In this document: positions 27,633 to 36,288 of the stretch, piece after piece
How the letters are laid out: each line of letters opens with the position of its first letter
Numbering within the stretch: position 1 is the first letter of the stretch
Origin: JANQRX01 sp963663975
GTDB lineage: Bacteria > Pseudomonadota > Alphaproteobacteria > Rhizobiales > Kaistiaceae
Length of the DNA: 64,000 nt
Direction: 5' to 3'
Assembly (NCBI GenBank): GCA_963663975.2
Contig: CAXXRA010000006.1
Location: 434,001-498,000 of the forward strand
The notes under the pieces: generated by a model
The model's input: only the letters and a program-made list of their open reading frames with translations
Databases searched by the model: none
Told to the model about the DNA's origin: nothing
Translations under genes and position numbers: made by a program

Positions 27633-27879
27633 CTAGAGCCCTTTCAACCAATTCGGGGTCAATTCTGTTTCACGATTGGCGAGGCGAACCAGCGTCGAAA
27701 CGATGGACGGGCGATGCCTCCGCATCGTTCTAGATTGGTTCGGCGTTGGGCGCCAGCCAATCAACAAACCCGAAGGGACGGGCTATTTTGCGCCAATTCC
27801 TGCGCCAAATCTCTTGACCGTATCCCCGATACGCTCTCGCTCCGTCAGAATGGCTCCGAGTTGGCTGGAAGGGCTCAAG
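27633..27879. repeat. CTAG-bounded repeat element, divergent copy
   Basis: The left arm from CTAGAGCCCTTTCAACCAAT through the GTCAATTCTGTTTCACGATT segment matches the left arm of the palindromic element at 58904-59075 closely. The right end, CGAGTTGGCTGGAAGGGCTC (from 27858), is a decayed version of that element's right arm. The interior differs and is longer, so this is an old or rearranged copy. It fills the gap between prmA and pepP, and its right end overlaps the last codons of prmA (stop at 27875). No protein-coding gene is seen in it. Confidence 0.7.
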
Positions 27880-28792
27880 GGACAAAGCGCGGCCGCTTGA
27901 ATTCGCGCCCGGGCTTGCCGACAATAACGGTCCGCCAGCCGTCGACCGTCAACCAGTCCATCAGGCGAAAGCCGATATTGCGGTAGGTCGCGACGATGCG
28001 CCTCATGTGCTCGGGCAGGAGGCCGGACAGGATCAACGTCGCACCCGGCGCTGCCACCCGGAACAAGGAGGGCGCCATATCGGCCAGCGGGGCGGCCAGA
28101 ATGTTGGCGATGATGAGATCGAACGGCCCCAGCGTGCGAAACGCCGCGTGGTTGGTGCCGGCGGCCTGGACGATGCGGACCCGGCCGGGCACGCAATTGG
28201 CGCGACAATTGGCTCGCGCGGCGTCGACGGCGACCGGGTCGATGTCGGTCGCCAGGACGGGAATACCGGCCGCCTTGGCCACGGCGATGGCCAGAATGCC
28301 GGAGCCCGTTCCGATGTCGGCGGCGTTTCTCGCCGTGCGCGGTTTCAGCGCTCGGCCGATCGCCGCCAGGCATCCGATCGTGGTGCCGTGATGCCCCGTG
28401 CCGAACGCCAGCCCGGCCTCGATCTCGAGGGTGACATCGTTGGCCCGGGCAACGTCGCGGTCGTGCCGGCCGTGGACGAGAAATCTGCCGGTGCGGACCG
28501 GGCGGAGCCCGGCGAGGCTTTGCGCGACCCAGTCCGCCGTCGCCAGCCTCTTCACCGCAAACGATGCCTTGTCCAGCCCGGCCTTGACCAGGATCGGTGC
28601 CGCCAGCCGTTCGAGCGCCCGGGCCGGCGGCGGCCGGTTGAAGTGGATCGTGACCTCGGCCATGCCGGGCTCGATTTCGTGAACCACGACGGGAAGCGCC
28701 TCGAAGCGAAGTTCACCGCCGAGACCGGCGGCCAGGGACCGAGCGACAGCCATCGGCAGGACCATGGTCGCGGTGTAGCTGACGGTGCTCAT
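27875..28792 (-). CDS. prmA: Ribosomal protein L11 methyltransferase PrmA
   Basis: PrmA trimethylates ribosomal protein L11 with S-adenosylmethionine. The start is the ATG at 28792, 19 bp after the uvrD stop, giving 305 residues; longer frames overlap uvrD and are unlikely. Signature segments are EIEAGLAFGTGHHGTT, the SAM-binding DIGTGSGILAIAVAK, and FDLIIANILAAPL, which corresponds to the NILA motif of the family. It is co-oriented with uvrD and probably in the same transcript. The final residues lie at the edge of the neighbouring repeat element. Confidence 0.94.
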   Translation of the reverse strand: MSTVSYTATMVLPMAVARSLAAGLGGELRFEALPVVVHEIEPGMAEVTIHFNRPPPARALERLAAPILVKAGLDKASFAVKRLATADWVAQSLAGLRPVRTGRFLVHGRHDRDVARANDVTLEIEAGLAFGTGHHGTTIGCLAAIGRALKPRTARNAADIGTGSGILAIAVAKAAGIPVLATDIDPVAVDAARANCRANCVPGRVRIVQAAGTNHAAFRTLGPFDLIIANILAAPLADMAPSLFRVAAPGATLILSGLLPEHMRRIVATYRNIGFRLMDWLTVDGWRTVIVGKPGREFKRPRFVP

Positions 28793-28811
28793 CACCGTGG
28801 GCGCGGCCGGA

Positions 28812-31187
28812 TTAATGGCGTTCGACGAACGAGTCGAGCACGCGCTTGCGGCCGGCTTTCTCGAAATCGATGATGAGTTTGTTGCCGTCGATGACGGCGA
28901 TCCGGCCATAGCCGAACTTCTGATGAAAAACGCGCTCGCCGGCCTCGTAGTCGGATTCGCCGCCAATGACGCTCTTGGCCACCAGTTCGCCTTCGATCAG
29001 CCGCGGGCCCGATGTCAGCGGTCCGTCATGACGTCCGGCCGGCCTGGCCTCGGCATTGGCGCGCTGATTGCGTTGGGCGCGCCGCCAGCCGGGGGTGGCA
29101 TAGGTATTGGAAAACGGGTCGCGCAGATCGAACCGGCTGGCACCGTATGATCCCGATCCGTAGCCGCCATAGCCGGAATCCCCCTCGACGACATCGACAT
29201 GGGCCTCGGGCAGCTCATCGAGGAACCGTGAGGGAATCGTCGACTGCCACAAGCCGTGCATGCGCCGGTTGGACGCGAACCGGATGAGGGCGCGTTTGCG
29301 TGCCCTGGTGATGCCGACATAGGCCAGGCGGCGCTCCTCCTCAAGCCCGGCCCGGCCACTCTCATCGAGGGTACGCTGGGACGGAAACAGGCCATCCTCC
29401 CAGCCCGGCAGGATGACGGTGTCGAATTCCAGCCCCTTGGCCGAATGGAGCGTCATGATGTTGACGGCGTCGACATTGCCGGCCGCGTCCGTGTCCATCA
29501 CCAGCGACACGTGCTCGAGAAAGCCGGTCATCGATTCGAACTGGTCCATCGACCGCACCAGTTCCTTGAGGTTTTCAAGGCGACCGGGTGCGTCGGCGGC
29601 ACGGTCGGCCTGCCACATCTCGGTGTAGCCGGATTCCTCCAGAACGATCTCGGCGAGTTCGGTGTGGGGCACGGCGGAAAGTTGTCCACGCCAGCGTGCG
29701 AACGAGGCCAGTAGATCGCGCAGCGAGGCGCGTGCTCTGGAACTGATCTCGTCGGTCTCGACCATATCGGTTGCCGCTTGCATCAGCGGGACCTTGGTCG
29801 CGCGGGCGCGATTGTGCAGCAGCTTCACCGTCGCCGCGCCGATCCCGCGCCGCGGCGTGTTGACGACGCGCTCGAAGGCGAGGTCGTCGGCGGGCTGGAC
29901 AGTCGCGCGGAAATAGGCGAGGGCGTCGCGGATTTCCGCCCGCTCATAGAATCGCGGACCACCGATCACCCGGTAGTTCAGTCCCAGGGTGACAAAACGG
30001 TCCTCGAAGGAGCGCATCTGGAAGGAGGCGCGCACCAGGATGGCGATTTCGTCGAGGGCGTGCTCGTCCCGCTGAAGCTGCTCGATCGCCTCGCCGACGG
30101 CACGGGCCTCTTCTTCGGAGTCCCACGACGAGGCCACCGTCACCTTTGCGTCCTCGGGATCGCTGATTTCGGTGAACAGCGTCTTGCCCAGACGGCCCTC
30201 ATTGTGGGCGATCAAATGGGATGCTGCCCCCAGAATGTGTGCCGTCGAGCGGTAATTGCGTTCGAGCCGGATCACGCGGGCTCCGGGAAAATCCTTTTCG
30301 AAGCGCAGGATGTTGTCGACTTCGGCGCCACGCCAGCCATAGATCGACTGATCATCGTCGCCGACGCAGCAGATGTTGCGCTTGCCCTGGGCGAGCAGGC
30401 GAAGCCAGAGATACTGGGCGACATTGGTGTCCTGATATTCGTCGACCAGCATGTAGGCGAAGCGCTGTTGATAATCGGCCAGAACGTCGCCATGCCGCCG
30501 CATGATTGTCAGCGGCTCCAACACCAGATCGCCGAAATCGGCCGCGTTGAGGATCTTGAGGCGCTCCTGATAGGCCGCGTAGAGCTTCCGGCCGCGCCCG
30601 TCGGCAAAAGCGCGGCCGTCGGCTTCGGGCACCTCGGCGGGCGTCAGCCCGCGGTTCTTCCAGTGGTCGATCAATCCGGCCAGCTGACGGGCCGGCCACC
30701 GTTTTTCGTCGATATTGGCTGCCTGGATGATCTGCTTCATCAGACGGACCTGGTCGTCGGCGTCCAGGATAGTGAAATCGGATCTTAGATTGGCCATTTC
30801 GGCGTGCCGGCGGAGCATCCTTGCGCCGATCGAGTGGAAGGTGCCGAGCCACTGCATACCTTCCACCACGCCGCCGATCAGACCGCCGACACGTTGCTTC
30901 ATTTCCCGCGCCGCCTTGTTGGTGAAGGTGACCGACAGGATCTGCCACGGTCGCGCCCGGCCGGAGGCGAGCAGATGGGCGACACGGGTGGTCAGCACAC
31001 GCGTCTTGCCGGTGCCGGCTCCGGCCAGCACCAGCACCGGGCCATCGGTTTCCTCGACCGCGGTCCGCTGCTCGGGGTTCAGCCCGTCGAGATAGGAGGT
31101 CCCGCGCCCGCGCGCAGCTCGGGCGGCGATGCCGTCCGTTCTGGCGGCCGGCCGATCGCCGTCCAGGCGCTCGACGGGATCATTCAT
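28812..31187 (-). CDS. uvrD: UvrD/PcrA-type DNA helicase
   Basis: This superfamily 1A 3'-5' helicase acts in nucleotide excision and mismatch repair. The 791 residues have all motifs in order: the Q motif YLDGLNPEQRTAV at about 32, Walker A LAGAGTGKTRVL at about 53, Walker B MLVDEYQDTN, motif III VGDDDQSIYGWRGA, motif IV region RLERNYRST, motif V LHSAKGLEFDTV and motif VI YVGITRARKRA. The C-terminus VFHQKFGYGRIAVIDGNK is the Tudor-like RNA-polymerase-binding domain found in PcrA and UvrD. Neighbour prmA follows after 19 bp. Confidence 0.95.
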   Translation of the reverse strand: MNDPVERLDGDRPAARTDGIAARAARGRGTSYLDGLNPEQRTAVEETDGPVLVLAGAGTGKTRVLTTRVAHLLASGRARPWQILSVTFTNKAAREMKQRVGGLIGGVVEGMQWLGTFHSIGARMLRRHAEMANLRSDFTILDADDQVRLMKQIIQAANIDEKRWPARQLAGLIDHWKNRGLTPAEVPEADGRAFADGRGRKLYAAYQERLKILNAADFGDLVLEPLTIMRRHGDVLADYQQRFAYMLVDEYQDTNVAQYLWLRLLAQGKRNICCVGDDDQSIYGWRGAEVDNILRFEKDFPGARVIRLERNYRSTAHILGAASHLIAHNEGRLGKTLFTEISDPEDAKVTVASSWDSEEEARAVGEAIEQLQRDEHALDEIAILVRASFQMRSFEDRFVTLGLNYRVIGGPRFYERAEIRDALAYFRATVQPADDLAFERVVNTPRRGIGAATVKLLHNRARATKVPLMQAATDMVETDEISSRARASLRDLLASFARWRGQLSAVPHTELAEIVLEESGYTEMWQADRAADAPGRLENLKELVRSMDQFESMTGFLEHVSLVMDTDAAGNVDAVNIMTLHSAKGLEFDTVILPGWEDGLFPSQRTLDESGRAGLEEERRLAYVGITRARKRALIRFASNRRMHGLWQSTIPSRFLDELPEAHVDVVEGDSGYGGYGSGSYGASRFDLRDPFSNTYATPGWRRAQRNQRANAEARPAGRHDGPLTSGPRLIEGELVAKSVIGGESDYEAGERVFHQKFGYGRIAVIDGNKLIIDFEKAGRKRVLDSFVERH

Positions 31188-31261
31188 GGCATGGCTCGAA
31201 TCTCGTTTGTCGGGAGAACACTATAGCAACATATGGGATGGCCGCGGGCGTCCGGAAACTT

Positions 31262-32891
31262 TCAGCGGTGCTCTTCGACGCTGGTCGCGATGAGCTCCCG
31301 GTTGAACAGGGCCAGCGCTTCGATCTGCCGTGCCCAGCCGATGATTTTGGCAGGGTCCTCGTCAACCACCGCGATGCGTTCGTCGCCATGGCTGTCGAAA
31401 AGACGCAGCGCAGTCTCCAGGGTGTCGCGCGAACTGAGCACCGGCGATTCATCCGAGGGATCGCGGGCGCTCGCTTCGCCGTCGGCCACCTCGTCCATGA
31501 AATCGGCTACCCGTTTGGTGCGGACCAGCAATTTGTGGGGCCCTTCCTGCAAAACCACGCCGCGGGCTTCGAGCTGGGCGTGAAACCAGGACCGTCCCAG
31601 CACCGCCAGGGTCAGGCCGTTGGCGATCGAAACCGTCAACAGCAGCGCCAGGCTGAGTGCGAAACCGCCGGTCAGTTCAAACACCATGACGCTGGTGGAA
31701 ATCGGCGCGCCGAGAACCGCAGCGGCGACCGCACCCATACCCAGCATGGCGTAAAGACCCTCGCTGGACGCCATGTCGGGAAACGCCGATGCCGCGATCA
31801 GGCCGAACGATCCGCCGGCCATCGCGCCCAGATACAGGGCTGGCGCAATGACCCCGCCGCCGAAGCGCGAGGCCAGCGTGATCGCCGTCGCGGCGGTTTT
31901 TGCGACCAGCAACATCAGCATCAGAAGCACCGGAAGCTGATGCTTGAGGGCCTCGTCGGTGGCCTGATAGCCGACACCCAGGACATCGGGAAAGGCCAGC
32001 GCGATGACGCCGACCATGAGCCCGCCGACCACAGGACGGGCGATCAGCGGGATCGGCGTGCCTCGCGCCACCCGGTCGGTGATCGCCAGCGAGACCTGGA
32101 ATATCACCGCCACGGCCGCGGCGACCACGCCGAGCAGTATGAAGGCCGGCACTTCGAGCAGCGATGTGATCTGATAGTCGGGAACGGTGAAGGCAGCCAC
32201 GTCGCCGAACCAGATCCGCGAGACGATGGTGGCCGACACCGAGGCCATCACCAGGGGCGCGAAACTGGTGATGGCGAAATGGGCCAGAATGGCCTCCTGG
32301 GCGAACAAGACGCCGGCGATCGGGGCGTTGAACGAGGCCGAAACCGCGCCGGCAACCCCGCACGCCAAAAGGGTGCGCCGTGCCTGATCAGACAGCCGCA
32401 GGCGGACGCAGACCGCGGCAGCCAGGGTCGCGCCGAGATGTGCGATCGGCCCTTCGCGACCGGCGCTGGCACCGGAGCCGAGTGAAATCGCCGTTGCTGC
32501 GGCGCTCGCCAGACCCTGACGCAGTCCCAAGGCCGCGGGCCGAGGCGGTGCGGGCCTCGATGACATCGGCAAGCGAGCCGGTCCGCCGGGCCGTCAGCAC
32601 GTAGCGCAGCAACAGACCAACCACCAGGCCGCCGGCGGCCGGCGCCAGGACGATGACCCACCATGGCTGCTCAGCCGCCGCCGAGGTGACGTTCTCACTC
32701 ATGTCGCGCAGCCAGGACCACTGAACCAGCCCGATGGCCAGTCGGAAGAGCACCGCGGCCCCGCCGACACCGAGACCGACCATCGGCGCCAGCAGCCAGA
32801 TGACCGGCTGGCGGGTGCGAAGGAAAAGCTCGAGATTGGGCCCTATCGATCGACGGGCGTTGGCGATCAGCTCAAGGTAGTGCGGGACCAT
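31262..32891 (-). pseudogene. ClC-family chloride channel/antiporter with one frameshift
   Basis: Two overlapping frames on the minus strand together make one ClC protein. The N-terminal part (start 32891) reads to LADVIEARTASARG and the rest resumes as RQGLASAAATAISL, then GSGASAGREGPIAHLG with the gating-glutamate motif. The junction, near 32525-32535, reads CGGCCTTGGG where CGGCTTGGG would keep the frame, so a single extra C is enough. With it removed the product is 542 residues: about ten further membrane helices, a GAPISTSVMVFELTGG segment and one C-terminal CBS-like region. It may be a real pseudogene or an assembly error. Confidence 0.8.
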
Positions 32892-32925
32892 GTCGGGGCC
32901 GTTGTACGGCCGGCCGCGAGTCGCC

Positions 32926-33864
32926 TCAAGCTCGGTTGCGTGTGAGCCTGAGCTTCAACATCGCCATCGGTCGGCCGTCGAGCACCGCCAACCCCAGGCC
33001 GATGGCAGCCATGCCGACGACGTGATTGAACGCCAGTCGCTCGCCCAACAGGCTCGTGCCGAGAATAATGGCGCTGACCGGGACGAGGAAGGTCACCAGC
33101 ATCAGGTTCACCGATCCGGCCGTCGCAACGATTCGGTAGTAGATGATGTAGGCAACGAAGGTGGACAGAAAGGCGAGGCCGAACAGCGAGCCAAGCACGC
33201 CGGGTGAGGGCATCGCGTTGGTCCATGGCTGATCGAACACCAGCGCCAGAGGGATCATGATGGCGGCGGCCGATATCATCTGTCCGGCCGCGGCGTTGAG
33301 CGGGCGGATACCGAGGGTCTTGAAACGGCGGGCGTAGACTGCCGACATGGCGTGACCCAGCGAGGCCACCAGCACCGCCAACTGGGCGAGCAGGTCACCC
33401 GACACGTCCGCCAGCACATCGATACCGATCATGACCACCACGCCCAGGAATCCAATGACCACGCCGGTGATGCGGGCCGGCGTCATGCGCTCGTCGGAGG
33501 TCGCGTAGTGGGCGACTAGGACGGTGAACAGCGGCGCCGTCGCGTTGAGGATGGACGCCAGCCCGCTGGCAATGTGGACCTGGCCCCATGCGATCAGCGA
33601 GAACGGGATGACATTGTTGAGAATGCCCATCATCGCGAAGGCCAGCCACGGCGTCCAGCCCGTGGGAAGCCGCTTGCCGGTCAGCCTCAGCGCAGCGTAG
33701 AGGAGAATCGAAGCTCCACCGACCCGCGCAGCGACGATCGACAGCGGTGGCAGCTCTTTCACCGCGACTTCGACGAAGAAGAAGGAGCCGCCCCATATCG
33801 CCGAAAGCGCAATCAAAAGGGCCCACTCGCCAGGCGTCATGGTGAGGTCGATCTTCTCGGACAT
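32926..33864 (-). CDS. EamA-family (DMT superfamily) permease
   Basis: This is an inner-membrane transporter of the drug/metabolite superfamily with an unknown substrate. The ATG at 33864 (MSEKIDLTMTPGEW) gives 312 residues; upstream codons lack family similarity. There are about ten membrane helices in two EamA repeats: the first begins LLIALSAIWGGSFFFVEVAV, the second LLAQLAVLVASLGHAMSAVYARR. Conserved features include NATAPLFTVLVAH and the C-terminal VPVSAIILGTSLLGERL. It is 34 bp upstream of the clcA-like gene on the same strand. Confidence 0.88.
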   Translation of the reverse strand: MSEKIDLTMTPGEWALLIALSAIWGGSFFFVEVAVKELPPLSIVAARVGGASILLYAALRLTGKRLPTGWTPWLAFAMMGILNNVIPFSLIAWGQVHIASGLASILNATAPLFTVLVAHYATSDERMTPARITGVVIGFLGVVVMIGIDVLADVSGDLLAQLAVLVASLGHAMSAVYARRFKTLGIRPLNAAAGQMISAAAIMIPLALVFDQPWTNAMPSPGVLGSLFGLAFLSTFVAYIIYYRIVATAGSVNLMLVTFLVPVSAIILGTSLLGERLAFNHVVGMAAIGLGLAVLDGRPMAMLKLRLTRNRA

Positions 33865-34356
33865 TTGACTCTCTCGGCTGGCGGGCGCGCAGACTAGGCC
33901 GAACCGATCGGCGGTGCATTCCGTTTCTTGCGGGTTTTGCGTCGGTCTGGCGTTTCTTGCTACGGTAGCGATTGCGGGCGGGGGGCGGACCACGAGGCGC
34001 GATGACGACCCAGACAGGCGGAGAATCTGTGATACGCGACCAAGCCGGTATCGCCCGTGGGCTGTCGATCCTCAAGCAGCGTTTTGGGGAGCGCTACAGC
34101 GATTCCGCCGCTGTTCGCGACCAGCACGGCCATCAGACGACCTGGCTGCCGAATCAGCCGCCCGATGCCGTCGTTTTCCCCGAATCGACGGAGGAAACGG
34201 CCGATATCGTCCGCGTTTGCGCACAATGGTCGATTCCGGTCATTCCGTTTGGTGTGGGAACCTCCCTCGAGGGCCACGTCAATGCACCCTTCGGCGGGGT
34301 GTCACTGGATTTCGTGATTATCCCCTTGACGTACGTTGTGACGTAGGAGTACCGTT

Positions 34357-35241
34357 ATGCTGAAACAACTATCAGCATGGTGGAGGCGCATGGCTAACGG
34401 ACTAGGAGAAGATCGAATCATCGTTCATTACGACGCTCGGGACGCTATTGATATAGAAGATTTGAGCGGCAGCCTAACGGCACTTGCCCGCCAGTACAGG
34501 AGGACTTGGCGGCTAGACGGGCGGCGCGGACCGTATTCCGATCTCCGTCTTCTGGTGACGAAGGTGGAAAGCGGGAGCATTGTGTATGAGATTGCGGCAG
34601 GACTGATCATTCTTCGCCAAGTGTATTCGGCTGCGGACTACATCTTGGTGTTTGATGGGCTGGTCAAAAGGATAGGCCAGATTTTGAACCATTACGCGAA
34701 AGGAGAGGAACGCCCGGACGATTTAAACACCAGCGACGCTAGAGACATACGAGACCTCATCCGTCCATTGACAGGGCGCAACGGCGCCTCACTTCACATA
34801 AAGAGAGCGCGCATCCGGAAGACAACCCCAGAATGTGAAATTCTCGGCGAATACGAGTTTGACGGATCTGAAATCCAGAAAGCGGAAGAGGCGATCGCGG
34901 CGGAGCTGGAGGGGAAGAAGAAAAAGACAACGAGCACGCATAGAAACGCCTTTATGTACTGGCACCAAACCAACAGAGATGAGGGAAAAGATAGTGATAG
35001 GACGGGAGATTTAGCTGTTGTTCCAAGCATATCTCATGAGCCCCTTCCAGCTTTGTTCCCCTCAGAAACGGCCTCTTTGAAGCGCGAAATGATGGAAACG
35101 AGGGAGAATCCCTTCAATTTGGGCTTCTTCGTTGACGTGAACGCCAAATACGTTGATGGCGAGGCCACGGCATACGGACTGCTCGCTTTGCATAGAACCA
35201 TTCCGCTTGGAGACACAGAGAGAGACGATGGCGATAGGTAG
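34357..35241 (+). CDS. IS1595 passenger protein of unknown function
   Basis: I do not recognise this 294-residue protein. The start ATG at 34357 has TAGGAG upstream and lies 18 bp inside the left inverted repeat. The N-terminal half (about 15-120) looks like a compact alpha/beta domain, with VTKVESGSIVYEIAAGLIIL and a mildly hydrophobic stretch to RIGQILNHY. The middle has a lysine/glutamate helix at about 172-192 (EEAIAAELEGKKKKTTS). The C-terminal third holds NPFNLGFFVDVNAKYVDGEA. No signal peptide or clear membrane helix is seen. Base composition is lower in GC than neighbours, which fits transfer with the element. It overlaps the next small gene by 14 bp. Confidence 0.75.
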   Translation: MLKQLSAWWRRMANGLGEDRIIVHYDARDAIDIEDLSGSLTALARQYRRTWRLDGRRGPYSDLRLLVTKVESGSIVYEIAAGLIILRQVYSAADYILVFDGLVKRIGQILNHYAKGEERPDDLNTSDARDIRDLIRPLTGRNGASLHIKRARIRKTTPECEILGEYEFDGSEIQKAEEAIAAELEGKKKKTTSTHRNAFMYWHQTNRDEGKDSDRTGDLAVVPSISHEPLPALFPSETASLKREMMETRENPFNLGFFVDVNAKYVDGEATAYGLLALHRTIPLGDTERDDGDR

Positions 35242-35551
35242 ATATTTGAGCCTGGAGGAAGCCCGCACCGCTAGGAAGCTTGTCCGGTTCGCCAAAGAGC
35301 ACCCCAGCGAAGGCGATGCCGATAAATTTTCAACCCTTCTCAAAGCAATGTCAGGAGGGCGGCGGCCTGACTCCATTCGACGGGTTAGAAGGCGGCCAGC
35401 AACCGATCGAACATCCGATCAGGAGTCTTCCGCATGTTGTAGCGATACTCAAATTCCTTCACGTAATTCTGAAGGTGCTTCCGGGAAACGTGAACGTGCG
35501 TCCCACGGATCGACAGCTTCAACCGCGCCCAAAACCCCTCGATCCCGTTAA
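35228..35551 (+). CDS. Second small passenger gene of the IS1595 element, uncertain 3' end
   Basis: The ATG at 35228 overlaps the end of the 294-codon gene, so the two are probably co-translated. The first 40 or so residues read MAIGRYLSLEEARTARKLVR then FAKEHPSEGDADKF, a plausible charged helical protein. From 35385 on, the frame runs antisense through the end of the transposase gene and becomes serine- and arginine-rich low-complexity sequence. So the last 55 residues may be a chance read-through, or the original gene may have been cut when the element was assembled. Function unknown. Confidence 0.5.
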   Translation: MAIGRYLSLEEARTARKLVRFAKEHPSEGDADKFSTLLKAMSGGRRPDSIRRVRRRPATDRTSDQESSACCSDTQIPSRNSEGASGKRERASHGSTASTAPKTPRSR

Positions 35552-36239
35552 CGTGGCAATCGCCATCAACATACTGGCCCGCCCCATGGTTCACCGTCTC
35601 ATGCTCAAAACCGGCCTTGTCCAGCCCGTTGTAGGACGCCAACTCGTCGCTGTTGACCGTGCTGCCCTTCTCGACGTTCTCTTTGATGATCGTATGCAGC
35701 GTCTTTTTGCGAACGTTCGGGACAACCTTCGCCATCACATCGCCGTCACGTTCCAGCATCCCGAACACAACCGTCTTGCCCGGAGCTCCGCGCCCGCGCT
35801 TGCCGCCCGAGCGCTTCCCGCCCACGTAGGTCTCGTCAACCTCGACGGTCCCGACCAACTGCCACTCGCCGTCCGTATCGGCCATGTGCTTGCGGATCAA
35901 GTGGCCCATGCGCCATGCGGTCTTGTACGTCACGCCAAGCTGGCGCTGGAGTTCCTTCGCCGCTACGCCATGCCGAGTCGTGGTGAACAGATACATGGCA
36001 TAGAACCACTTCTGAAGCGGCGTGCGGCTCTTTGCGAATGGTGTCCCAACCATCGGATGAATGTGGTGGCCGCAGCGCGGGCACGAGTAGGCCGGCTCTT
36101 TGCGAAGGCGGTAAAACTTGCCAACCTTCCCGCATTTCTCGCACTCGACCTCATCCCCAAACCGGACGTTCCAAAGATGCTCCAAGCAGGCATCGTCTGT
36201 CGGGAACTGGCGGAAGAAGTCGGTAACGGTGAGTGTCAT
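35385..36239 (-). CDS. IS1595-family (ISXO2-like) transposase
   Basis: This is the DDE-type transposase that moves the element. The ATG at 36239 has AGGAGG about 7 bp upstream; the product has 284 residues. An N-terminal zinc ribbon (CEKCGK ... CPRCGHH) at about 33-60 binds DNA. The ISXO2-like catalytic domain follows: VGTVEVDETYVGG with the first aspartate, NSDELASYNGL with the second, and HVNGIEGFWARLKLSIRGTH with the asparagine/glutamate region. The C-terminus ends EFEYRYNMRKTPDRMFDRLL, typical for the family. No frameshift is visible, so the element may still be active. Confidence 0.95.
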   Translation of the reverse strand: MTLTVTDFFRQFPTDDACLEHLWNVRFGDEVECEKCGKVGKFYRLRKEPAYSCPRCGHHIHPMVGTPFAKSRTPLQKWFYAMYLFTTTRHGVAAKELQRQLGVTYKTAWRMGHLIRKHMADTDGEWQLVGTVEVDETYVGGKRSGGKRGRGAPGKTVVFGMLERDGDVMAKVVPNVRKKTLHTIIKENVEKGSTVNSDELASYNGLDKAGFEHETVNHGAGQYVDGDCHVNGIEGFWARLKLSIRGTHVHVSRKHLQNYVKEFEYRYNMRKTPDRMFDRLLAAF

Positions 36240-36259
36240 GGCATTGCCTCCTGACACTC

Positions 36260-36288
36260 AATATAGGCATCCCATCAACGTACGTCAA
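36260..36288 (-). promoter_or_regulatory. Transposase promoter using the terminal repeat
   Basis: On the minus strand TTGACG (36288-36283) and TATATT (36265-36260) are separated by 17 bp, a strong sigma-70-type arrangement. The -35 lies inside the right inverted repeat. The same TTGACG occurs in the left repeat (34326-34331) facing the passenger gene, but with no good -10 at 17 bp. Confidence 0.7.

Noticed and set aside
25790..32485. Long open frames antisense to pepP, prmA, uvrD and the ClC gene (for example 26940-27986, 29778-30788, 31238-32485)
   Set aside because: They mirror the third-position GC bias of the real genes on the minus strand and have no domain features of their own.
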